Part shown: positions 7,764 to 13,131 of the stretch, one piece after another
Position numbering within the stretch: the stretch's first letter is position 1
Layout: each line of letters starts with the position of its first letter
NCBI GenBank assembly: GCA_002479805.1
Contig: DLPB01000002.1
Coordinates: forward strand, 1-13,131
Source: Micrococcales bacterium UBA7469
Lineage (GTDB): Bacteria > Actinomycetota > Actinomycetes > Actinomycetales > Microbacteriaceae
Length of the DNA stretch: 13,131 nucleotides
Reading direction: 5' to 3'
Made by a program: the position numbers and the translations under genes
Notes under the pieces: model-generated
The model's input: the letters and a program-made list of their open reading frames with translations, nothing else
What the model was told of the DNA's origin: nothing
The model's database searches: none

Positions 7764-7786
7764 GGCAGGCAAAGCGCCGGCCTGCC
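7764..7786. repeat. Inverted repeat in the prfB-ftsE gap
   Basis: The arms GGCAGGC (7764-7770) and GCCTGCC (7780-7786) are perfectly complementary around a 9-base loop. This forms a GC-rich hairpin in RNA from either strand, between the prfB stop and the ftsE start. No U-run follows on the minus strand, so it is a poor intrinsic terminator. It could attenuate transcription or stabilise an mRNA end. Ten bases of it (GGCAGGCCGG on the minus strand) also occur ahead of prfB. Confidence 0.5.
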
Positions 7787-7800
7787 ACGACCGCAAATGG

Positions 7801-8907
7801 CTATTTCTCAGGATTTGCTCGCCAGCGCAGCCCGGCCGAAATAAAGCCTTCGATCTCACCGTCAAACACCGCATCTGGGTTGTTGACCTCGTAGTTGTTT
7901 CGCAGGTCCTTCACCATTTGGTATGGGGCTAGCACATAGGAGCGCATCTGCTCTCCCCAGCTTGCCTTTACATCGCCGGCAAGCTCTTTCTTCTTGGCAT
8001 CTTCTTCTTGCTTTTTCAAAAGCAAGAGTCGAGATTGCAAAACCCTAAGCGCTGCAGCCTTGTTCTGCAGCTGGCTCTTCTCGTTTTGGCAGGAAACCAC
8101 GATTCCAGTGGGAAGGTGAGTGATTCGAACCGCAGAGTCGGTGGTGTTCACCGACTGACCACCGGGGCCGGAAGAGCGGAAAACGTCGATACGAATATCG
8201 TTCTCCGGGATATCAATCACGTCAGTGGTCTCGATCAGCGGCACAACTTCAACCGCTGCGAATGAGGTTTGACGTTTTCCGGCAGCATTAAAGGGGCTCA
8301 TGCGGACGAGGCGGTGGGTGCCGGATTCAACCGACAAAGACCCATAGGCAAATGGTGCATCAACCTCAAACACCGCGCTCTTAATACCAGCGCCTTCAGC
8401 GTAGGAGATGTCTAGAACCGAGGTTTTATAGCCCTGCTTTTCGCAGTAGCGCAAATACATGCGCATCAGCATCTCGGCAAAGTCAGTGGCGTCATCGCCA
8501 CCGGCACCCGAACGAATAGTGACAATCGCTCCGCGAGAGTCATATTCGCCATTCAAGAGAGTTTCAACTTCTAATGAGTCAATCAGGTTTGCAATTGCCT
8601 TGAGTTCGCCGCGGGCTTCCAGTTTGGTCTCAGCATCGTCTTCGGCGTTGGCCATTTCGATTAGAACTTTTAGGTCATCCAAGCGATTAGCGACATCGTC
8701 GAGCTTTTGCTTTTTGGACTTTAGGCGTGAGAGCTGACTGGTGACGCGCTGCGCAGTTTCTTGATCGTTCCAGATATCAGGGTTTGCGGCTTCTGCCTCT
8801 AACAAAGCAATCTCTGCCGCAACCTCATCGGGCTTGGTAACGGCAAGCACAGAAGCTAGAACTTCTTCGAGTTCTGCCAGTTCACTTGAGAGATCGAGCT
8901 CTGCCAT
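7801..8907 (-). CDS. prfB: Peptide chain release factor 2
   Basis: RF2 has 368 residues and ends translation at UGA and UAA. The order is a coiled-coil N-terminal domain (about 1-110), SGAGGDDATDFAEM (133-146), the stop-codon-recognition tripeptide SPF at 204-206 (which marks RF2, where RF1 has PxT), and the peptidyl-transferase motif GGQ at 249-251 within SSGPGGQSVNTTDSAVRITH. The ATG at 8907 was chosen because it gives MAELDLSSEL at the usual length and has GGAG 7 nt upstream; the frame runs on upstream to 8952, but that extension (MAGRSEWLG) is not RF2-like. There is no in-frame UGA and no programmed frameshift site, so the autoregulatory +1 frameshift known from E. coli is absent. It is followed by ftsEX and smpB, the order common in Actinobacteria. 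Confidence 0.98.
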   Translation of the reverse strand: MAELDLSSELAELEEVLASVLAVTKPDEVAAEIALLEAEAANPDIWNDQETAQRVTSQLSRLKSKKQKLDDVANRLDDLKVLIEMANAEDDAETKLEARGELKAIANLIDSLEVETLLNGEYDSRGAIVTIRSGAGGDDATDFAEMLMRMYLRYCEKQGYKTSVLDISYAEGAGIKSAVFEVDAPFAYGSLSVESGTHRLVRMSPFNAAGKRQTSFAAVEVVPLIETTDVIDIPENDIRIDVFRSSGPGGQSVNTTDSAVRITHLPTGIVVSCQNEKSQLQNKAAALRVLQSRLLLLKKQEEDAKKKELAGDVKASWGEQMRSYVLAPYQMVKDLRNNYEVNNPDAVFDGEIEGFISAGLRWRANPEK

Positions 8908-9054
8908 TTTTTTCTCCACACCGTCACCAAGCCATTCAGACCGGCCTGCCAAGTTTACCTTCGAACGTCAAAGTCCATTCTCTTGCCATCCTTAGGCCAA
9001 GGGACGGAAATTTCCAGATCGCAAGGTTTGAGAGAAATTCGGACTGCTACACGA
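8908..9054. other. 147-bp gap upstream of prfB
   Basis: No gene is visible. It should hold the prfB promoter, because the genes upstream are accessory, but no convincing -35/-10 pair was found on the minus strand (the best pieces are TTGACG and TAAACT, wrongly spaced). A short palindrome GGAAATTTCC lies at 9006-9015. The minus-strand 10-mer GGCAGGCCGG at 8950-8941 repeats the one ahead of ftsE. Confidence 0.4.
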
Positions 9055-9471
9055 TCAGTACCAGTCCCGATTTGAGTACAAAACTTCGATTGCTAGCTTC
9101 TTTTGCTCGAATGAAAGCTCCAGATCGCGCATATCGAGCACTAAGTTTTCATTCCGACGACCTGCATCACCCAAAAGTGTTGCCCAGTATTCCGCCTGCC
9201 CTTCTGATTTGAAGCGCAAGAAGCTACCAACGTTAGTCCTCCATCCTTCAAGACAACCAGATTCCGCGCACAGCTCATTGGTCGCCTCCAGGGCATTTAT
9301 TTCAGGGTTGGATGCAACCATGTCCTCAATAGTTCGGGCCGCCCCAAAGTTGACACCACCCAGAAGCCACCAAGTCAGACCACTAAAAGCTAGAAACATC
9401 GCGATGGCAAAGGGCAGTTTCCTTTTGGAATTGAAGAATCCCGGCTTGTCACCTTTGTCCAATTTCGGCAA
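9055..9471 (-). CDS. Small single-pass membrane protein coupled to the DUF2599 gene
   Basis: The protein has 138 residues and matches no family I recognise. It has a basic N terminus (KLDKGDKPGFFNSKRK), one strong membrane helix at about 19-40 (LPFAIAMFLAFSGLTWWLL), then about 98 residues expected outside the membrane by the positive-inside rule. Two close cysteines (C68, C73 in LCAESGC) suggest a disulfide. The tail is helical and charged (LDMRDLELSFEQKKLAIEVL). The frame is open further up to an ATG at 9645, but that would overlap the preceding gene by 164 bp in another frame. TTG at 9471-9469 sits 4 nt past GGGAGGG, directly after the stop of that gene, and is preferred. The arrangement means the two proteins are made together and probably act together outside the membrane. 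Confidence 0.7.
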   Translation of the reverse strand: MPKLDKGDKPGFFNSKRKLPFAIAMFLAFSGLTWWLLGGVNFGAARTIEDMVASNPEINALEATNELCAESGCLEGWRTNVGSFLRFKSEGQAEYWATLLGDAGRRNENLVLDMRDLELSFEQKKLAIEVLYSNRDWY

Positions 9472-9475
9472 AATT

Positions 9476-9482
9476 CCCTCCC
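9476..9482 (-). promoter_or_regulatory. Strong Shine-Dalgarno deciding the start at 9471
   Basis: GGGAGGG on the minus strand shares its first G with the TAG stop of the upstream gene and lies 4 nt before TTG at 9471. No comparable site precedes the ATG at 9645. This is the main reason for the shorter reading of the membrane protein gene. Confidence 0.65.
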
Positions 9483-10522
9483 TAGAATCGTTCGGCAGTC
9501 TCCCAATTGCATCGGTGAACAGCCAATCCGCTACTCCAGTCCCCGTTGAGTCGGTTTGGTCGGTACTTTTCCAGGTTCCAGGTGCCTGCAAAAACGGCTC
9601 CGAGTGCGTGGCAAGAAAACTGCTGTCGCTGGCTTGGCTTGTCAAGCGCTGATCTCACAGCACCTCCCATTCCCCAAGCTTCGTCCCAACCTGCATTGTT
9701 TAGAATAATCTGCCCAGCTAAAAAGCCGCCAGGGTTGATTCCGGCATAAACAGCCCATCCCCAAGGTGATAGATCAAGATTAACTCTTGGTTGATTGCGA
9801 TATGTGTCTACAGTTACATGGCCGAATAATGCAATTCCCAGCCAGGGATCAGCAGTGACGGGATATTTGTATTGCCCGCCACTGTGCTCAATGATCTGAA
9901 TGACGTCTGAGCCAGAAACTAAATACTTCGTCGGCACACTTCGACCGTTGGCATCTTTAGCCCAGGCCGGGGCGATGCCGGCGAGCAACTCCCCCTCATG
10001 AACTATGAGAATTGATTCTCCGAACTGCTTAATTTCCGCACCCGAGGGAACTTGGAGCTGGTAGTCGTAGTTCGTTGGTGCATCCGGAGACCCAATAACG
10101 GTAAAAATTTGTACCGAACCGTCGCTCCTAACGACCGGTGAAGTTATGGAGCCATTGCCATTGTTGTAAGCAACGACCCCCGGAGCTACCGCCTGTACTT
10201 TGGGCAGCTTTTGAAAAACTGGAAGGCTGACGCCAATTCGTTTTCCGCCAGTCCCCTCAATTCGGAGAGGCTGGGAAACTAGTGTTGGAATTTGGATTTT
10301 GACGCGGTTCAAGGTTGTCTCGACTGCCGAGTTTCCCGACTCGTCGGTCTGAACCTGAGCAATGTTTTGGAGTGCCGGTGCATTGGTGCGGCCTAGTAGT
10401 TCCACAATCTTCATGCTGGATGACGATTGGGCCATGGAAAGGGCGCTAGCCGGCCCAACTGTTGCCAAAACGACTGCAAACAACGAAACCGCAGTCGCCA
10501 AGGTGGCGCGAGAGTGGCGCAT
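9482..10522 (-). CDS. Exported protein with C-terminal DUF2599 domain
   Basis: The protein has 346 residues. It has a clear Sec signal peptide (MRHSRATLATAVSLFAVVLA) with probable cleavage after ASA at residue 27. The middle region (about 135-225) has the pattern NGRSVPTKYLVSGSDVIQII followed by YPVTADPW, a module that precedes varied C-terminal domains in many actinobacterial secreted proteins. From about 222, the sequence fits DUF2599: DEAWGM, then QQFSCHALGAVFAGTWNLEKYRP and HRCNW near the end. C304 and C338 are the only cysteines and probably pair. No enzyme active site is recognisable, and the function of DUF2599 is unknown to me. The ATG at 10522 has AGGAG 7 nt upstream and a putative promoter 40-70 bp upstream. 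A small membrane protein gene follows immediately. Family assignment is from remembered sequence patterns. Confidence 0.85.
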   Translation of the reverse strand: MRHSRATLATAVSLFAVVLATVGPASALSMAQSSSSMKIVELLGRTNAPALQNIAQVQTDESGNSAVETTLNRVKIQIPTLVSQPLRIEGTGGKRIGVSLPVFQKLPKVQAVAPGVVAYNNGNGSITSPVVRSDGSVQIFTVIGSPDAPTNYDYQLQVPSGAEIKQFGESILIVHEGELLAGIAPAWAKDANGRSVPTKYLVSGSDVIQIIEHSGGQYKYPVTADPWLGIALFGHVTVDTYRNQPRVNLDLSPWGWAVYAGINPGGFLAGQIILNNAGWDEAWGMGGAVRSALDKPSQRQQFSCHALGAVFAGTWNLEKYRPNRLNGDWSSGLAVHRCNWETAERF

Positions 10523-10562
10523 AACATCTCCTAATCATTGAGATTTCCCCAGCTCGAATGAA

Positions 10563-10591
10563 ATTATCTAGAGAACTAGAACGAGCGTCTA
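10563..10591 (-). promoter_or_regulatory. Putative promoter of the DUF2599 gene pair
   Basis: TAGACG (10591-10586) and GATAAT (10568-10563) form a -35/-10 pair with a 17-bp spacer, matching consensus at 4 and 5 of 6 positions. Transcription would start near 10556, 34 nt before the ATG. The spacer contains most of an inverted repeat, TCTAG-AGAA-CTAGA (10567-10580), which overlaps the upstream edge of the -10 box and could be an operator. Confidence 0.5.
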
Positions 10592-10724
10592 GGCGCGTAT
10601 GGCTAGCTGTGAATAACTTCTGGAAAGCCCGCTTCCAGGGAATAAAAAGTTGCGGATCTAGACGTGGAAAGAATTTCAGTAATGAGCGCGAGTGGGCTTG
10701 CTATAAGCGCCAATGTCACTTCGA

Positions 10725-10766
10725 GAACCTTGCCATTTGGGGCCGAGGATTGGGGCCCTAAGGTTC
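10725..10766. terminator. Imperfect hairpin downstream of tRNA-Ser, possible terminator
   Basis: GAACCTT (10725-10731) and AAGGTTC (10760-10766) are perfect 7-bp arms, and an inner GGGCC/GGCCC stem extends the structure. It begins 4 nt beyond the tRNA CCA end, where a terminator or processing signal is expected. No U-run follows on the minus strand, so rho-independent termination would be weak. It may instead protect or process the tRNA 3' trailer. Confidence 0.35.
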
Positions 10767-10770
10767 ACAA

Positions 10771-10860
10771 TGGCGGTGACGGTGGGATTTGAACCCACGG
10801 TGGGCTTTCACCCACACAACTTTTCGAGAGTTGCACCTTCGGCCGCTCGGACACGTCACC
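10771..10860 (-). tRNA. tRNA-Ser, anticodon CGA
   Basis: The 90-nt gene folds as a class II tRNA. The acceptor arms GGTGACG (10860-10854) and CGTCACC pair fully. The anticodon stem CAACT/AGTTG encloses loop CTCGAAA with anticodon CGA, reading serine codon UCG. The long variable arm GTGGGTGAAAGCCCACC is typical of serine tRNA, and the T arm is GTGGG-TTCAAAT-CCCAC. Discriminator G is followed by an encoded CCA (10773-10771). It lies 21 bp downstream of the surface protein stop, so it may be transcribed by readthrough or from a promoter inside that gene. Confidence 0.97.
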
Positions 10861-10881
10861 GCGGGCTAGCTTAGCAAAGAG

Positions 10882-13131
10882 CTACGCGGAAGTAAGAGGG
10901 GATTCTTCATCGCCCTTGCGGCGTCGAAGAAAGACAGCCAAGAAAGCAGTGCCCACTACAAGTGCAATGCCGATGCCAACATAAACGGCGGTGTTGTCGG
11001 TGGCAGGGCTCTGAATAGTAAGGTTCACGCCCTCTTCCGTCACTTCCAGATCGTAACTGACCACCCCCAAAGGTTCTTGGGTTACCCCAGACACTACTTG
11101 AATGTCTAGTGATCCGGCAGCGTCGGTGGTCGCCAAATCCAAAGGTGAATCATCAGCCCTAAGTTCAGCTACGGTCGCCTCTTGCCAAGCTCCAGATCCG
11201 ACCCTAAACCGAACAATTGCCGTTTCGTCCACTTGCACTGTTTGAGCTAAAGCCTCAACAGCGGCTAGTAGGAATACTGGTTGAATTTGCACTGTGGTTC
11301 CAGACACTATTACCGCGTTAGGCATGACCGGGAAGTCCAGTGGGACTGGTGAGGAAGGTGTCTGCAGCGGTGTTGCGGTCTCACTCGGCGTGGCTGTTGC
11401 AGTTGGAGTTGGCTCCGCGGTAGCAGATGGCGTTGGAGTCGCTGTTGGACTTGGGGTCGGTGTTGCCGATGGCGATGGGCTAGCAGTAGGTGAAGATTGC
11501 GGTGCGGAAACAATACTTAGTGCTTCAACGGTTGAATAGGCAAAGTTGTAGTTGTCACCGAAGCATGTGCCGCCGGTTGGGTTATCACGGCCATATGCCA
11601 CAAATGTGTAATTGCCTGGAGTTGGTGCCGGTACGTTTACTGTCCATGTTGCCGTTTTACCGTCGTTCGAAAGAGTTGGTGAACCGTACACGCCATTGAT
11701 TCGAGTCGGTGAATTCACCAGGTAGTACATCGATGGGAAGTAGGGCGCCTTATTGCTAGCCATCGCAACGTTACAGGTGAGCGTAACGGTGAGTTTGAGT
11801 TGACTGCCTGCTGTCAGCGATGGATCACCTTGCGCGCTTAGCTTCCAGCTTGAATATCCAGGTGAGATAGTTGCTGCAGGACTCACGGTGCTGGACTCAG
11901 AGTTTGTGATTGCCTCCACAACTTCAACTACTGTTCCCGAAGAGTAAGTGAAGTTGTAGCTGTCTCCAAAACAGGTGTTTCCAAATGGGTTGTCTCGACC
12001 ATAGGCCTGGAAGACAAACTTTCCGATGGAATTCGGTGCGATTACACCGACCGTCCACGTGGCGGTCTTGCCACCATTTGACAGCACCGGTCTGCCATAG
12101 ACGCCATTGATGCGCGGTTGGCTATTCAGGTAGTAATACATCGATGGGTAATAGGGGGCACCATTTAGCTTCATCTCTCGATTACAAGTAATCGAGACCA
12201 CTAGCTGAATTTGCTCCCCAGGGTTCACCGGTCCGTTTGACAGGACAGAGAGGTTCCAACCGCTGTAGCCCGCCGCTGCCGGTGAGCTGGTAGGCGAAGT
12301 GGTTGCAGAGGTAGAAGGTGAAACTGTGCTGGATGCGGTCGGTGAAACACTAGGGGAAACGCTGCTAGATGATGGCGCGTTTGCCTGAACGACCAGCTTC
12401 TCTCTCGAGGAATTCTTGAAGTTATATCCGTCACCAAAACAGACAGTGCCACGTCCATAGGCGTACATTTCGTAGCTGCCTGGAGTCGTTGGAGCAACCA
12501 GATTTACTGTCCAAGTAGCGGTCTTGAGATCTGAACTCAATGCCGGCGCACCGGAGACATACCCGTTTAACCACGGCGATGAATTAACCATGTAATACAT
12601 CGACGGGTAATAGGGTGACGAATTCAGTGACATGGTTTCATTGCATGTGAGCGTGATGACAAGCTGGAAAGCCTGTCCAGGCTTGACCCAGTTATTCGTT
12701 CCGCCAGCAATTGTCCAATTGGTATAACCGCTCACGGGCGCCGGGGCAGGGGTTGGTGCTGGTGCCGGTGCCGGTGCCGGGATGGCAATTGAGATGGTGG
12801 CAGAACCCGAAATTGATGTTTGGGAATTACCCCTGATGTCAGATACTGAAAAACTCGAACTAGGGGTAAGCGAAATTGCTAGCGATGACCCGGCTCCAAC
12901 GCTAGTAAGCGCTGATATCTCGCAAGTGTTGCCGATAGCAACTATCTGGGAAATTGTTGAAAACCCGTTGAAAGTAAAATCTGCACCGTTTGACGTTGAA
13001 ATAGTTCCACAGTCAAGAGGCTCATCTCCGGAGATCAGAAACACCGCGGTGTTTGTTGAAACATTTGAAACTTTGGCAGACAGTGTCAAGGTGGGTGCCG
13101 TGTTGTCAGGCACGAGCAACGTAGTGAACTG
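10882..13131 (-). CDS. Large cell-surface protein with three-copy repeat domain and C-terminal anchor (N terminus outside window)
   Basis: The frame is open to the right edge, so the signal peptide and true start lie outside; at least 749 residues are present. Residue numbers here count from the TTG at 13119. An Ig-like segment (1-112, TAPTLTLSAKVSNV, with C37 and C66) leads to an Ala-Pro linker (113-128). Then come three similar domains at 131-247, 284-403 and 421-539, separated by Ser/Thr/Pro-rich linkers. A longer Pro/Thr linker (540-593) is followed by an unrecognised beta-rich domain (594-700), one membrane helix (711-731) and the basic stop LRRRKGDEE. There is no LPXTG, so it is anchored by the helix, not by sortase. 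The linkers resemble O-mannosylated actinobacterial stalks. The likely role is surface display (adhesion or envelope structure); no enzyme motif was seen. Confidence 0.9.
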   Translation of the reverse strand, partial: QFTTLLVPDNTAPTLTLSAKVSNVSTNTAVFLISGDEPLDCGTISTSNGADFTFNGFSTISQIVAIGNTCEISALTSVGAGSSLAISLTPSSSFSVSDIRGNSQTSISGSATISIAIPAPAPAPAPTPAPAPVSGYTNWTIAGGTNNWVKPGQAFQLVITLTCNETMSLNSSPYYPSMYYMVNSSPWLNGYVSGAPALSSDLKTATWTVNLVAPTTPGSYEMYAYGRGTVCFGDGYNFKNSSREKLVVQANAPSSSSVSPSVSPTASSTVSPSTSATTSPTSSPAAAGYSGWNLSVLSNGPVNPGEQIQLVVSITCNREMKLNGAPYYPSMYYYLNSQPRINGVYGRPVLSNGGKTATWTVGVIAPNSIGKFVFQAYGRDNPFGNTCFGDSYNFTYSSGTVVEVVEAITNSESSTVSPAATISPGYSSWKLSAQGDPSLTAGSQLKLTVTLTCNVAMASNKAPYFPSMYYLVNSPTRINGVYGSPTLSNDGKTATWTVNVPAPTPGNYTFVAYGRDNPTGGTCFGDNYNFAYSTVEALSIVSAPQSSPTASPSPSATPTPSPTATPTPSATAEPTPTATATPSETATPLQTPSSPVPLDFPVMPNAVIVSGTTVQIQPVFLLAAVEALAQTVQVDETAIVRFRVGSGAWQEATVAELRADDSPLDLATTDAAGSLDIQVVSGVTQEPLGVVSYDLEVTEEGVNLTIQSPATDNTAVYVGIGIALVVGTAFLAVFLRRRKGDEESPLTSA
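11341..11502. repeat. Low-complexity Pro/Thr/Ser linker
   Basis: About 54 residues consist almost entirely of Pro, Thr, Ser and Ala (SPSATPTPSPTATPTPSATA and similar), with a few glutamates and one glutamine. The DNA is repetitive but not an exact tandem array, because codons vary. The composition is that of a rigid, probably glycosylated stalk that lifts the repeat domains from the membrane. Confidence 0.75.
11503..11859 (-). repeat. Surface-domain repeat, copy 3
   Basis: This encodes 119 residues beginning GYSSWKLSAQ. It carries VTLTCN (C449), PYFPSMYYLVNS, RINGVYG, GKTATWTV, AYGRDNPTGGTCFGDNYNF (C519). It is followed directly by the long Pro/Thr linker. Confidence 0.85.
11911..12270 (-). 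repeat. Surface-domain repeat, copy 2
   Basis: This encodes 120 residues beginning GYSGWNLSVL. It carries VSITCN (C312), PYYPSMYYYLNS, RINGVYG, GKTATWTV, AYGRDNPFGNTCFGDSYNF (C383). It is closer to copy 3 than to copy 1, suggesting that copies 2 and 3 arose by the later duplication. Confidence 0.85.
12379..12729 (-). repeat. Surface-domain repeat, copy 1
   Basis: This encodes 117 residues beginning GYTNWTIAGG. It carries the shared marks ITLTCN (C159), PYYPSMYY, LKTATWTV, YGRGTVCFGDGYNF (C227). It is the most diverged copy: it lacks the DNP insertion between YGR and the second cysteine, and has NGYVSG instead of RINGVYG. Confidence 0.85.
12755..12778. repeat. Four tandem GGTGCY hexamers in the Ala-Pro linker
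   Basis: One GGTGCT and three GGTGCC units in a row encode part of an (Ala-Pro)n linker between the Ig-like domain and repeat copy 1. Because the unit is 6 bp, gain or loss by slippage would keep the frame and change linker length by two residues per unit. Confidence 0.75.

Larger units (their letters stand above)
10523..10770. other. 248-bp gap between tRNA-Ser and the DUF2599 gene
   Basis: No convincing gene is present on either strand. The gap contains the putative promoter at 10563-10591, a short hairpin (CTGGAA/TTCCAG, 10620-10638), and a longer imperfect hairpin next to the tRNA. The open frame on the plus strand (10558-10761) has no ribosome binding site and a composition unlike the coding regions around it. 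Confidence 0.5.

Noticed and set aside
7801..8907. Programmed +1 frameshift in prfB
   Set aside because: The reading frame is continuous and there is no early in-frame UGA with a CUU slippery codon.
8908..8952. N-terminal extension of RF2 to 8952
   Set aside because: The added residues are not RF2-like, while the ATG at 8907 has a good ribosome binding site and gives the standard length.
9209..9652. 147-codon open frame on the plus strand
   Set aside because: It is antisense to the membrane protein and DUF2599 genes, has no ribosome binding site, and its product looks like no family; the opposite strand has the domain signal.
10558..10761. 67-codon plus-strand frame in the gap before tRNA-Ser
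   Set aside because: It lacks a Shine-Dalgarno, runs opposite to all neighbours, overlaps the putative DUF2599 promoter and the post-tRNA hairpin, and its composition looks non-coding.
10882..10992. Sortase (LPXTG) anchoring of the surface protein
   Set aside because: No LPXTG-like motif precedes the membrane helix; the C terminus is a simple stop-transfer anchor with a basic tail.
11341..11502. CRISPR or exact tandem repeat array
   Set aside because: The repetition is at the protein level (Pro/Thr/Ser), with variable codons and no regular spacer; it is a coding linker.

Overview
The window looks like a chromosomal segment from a small-genome actinobacterium, most likely of the Microbacteriaceae (the freshwater Rhodoluna/Aquiluna 'Luna' group would fit). 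The signs are actinobacterial RpoB and RpoC sequences, a TTG-started rpoB whose product begins MAAAKNAK, the actinobacterial order prfB-ftsE-ftsX-smpB, G+C only moderately above half by eye, and very tight gene packing. Everything identified lies on the minus strand, so transcription runs from high to low coordinates. The taxonomic call is inference from protein sequence and synteny.

In the direction of transcription, the first part (13131-9055) is accessory. It begins with a large cell-surface protein cut by the window edge: an Ig-like domain, three copies of an unrecognised domain of about 118 residues with two conserved cysteines each, mucin-like Pro/Thr/Ser linkers, and one C-terminal membrane anchor. 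Just after its stop is tRNA-Ser(CGA). Then comes a two-gene unit with its own promoter: an exported DUF2599-type protein and a 138-residue single-pass membrane protein, whose probable TTG start lies only 10 nt beyond the stop of the first gene.

The second part (8907-5591) is core. It holds peptide chain release factor 2 (prfB), the FtsEX ABC transporter-like divisome complex (ftsE and ftsX overlapping by ATGA) and the tmRNA partner SmpB. Between smpB and rpoB sits a PrlF/YhaV-type toxin-antitoxin module. A perfect 18-bp palindrome lies inside its promoter, and the antitoxin transcript may be leaderless.

The third part (4598-1) is the RNA polymerase unit, rpoB followed by rpoC, with rpoC cut by the left edge. 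The rpoB leader is about 140 nt if the proposed promoter is right, and its 5' end is complementary to the rpoB Shine-Dalgarno region.

The best candidates for something undescribed are the three-copy surface domain, the secreted DUF2599 protein with its coupled membrane partner (possibly an effector/immunity or chaperone pair), and the rpoB leader pairing. No CRISPR array, insertion sequence, integrase or rRNA gene was seen.
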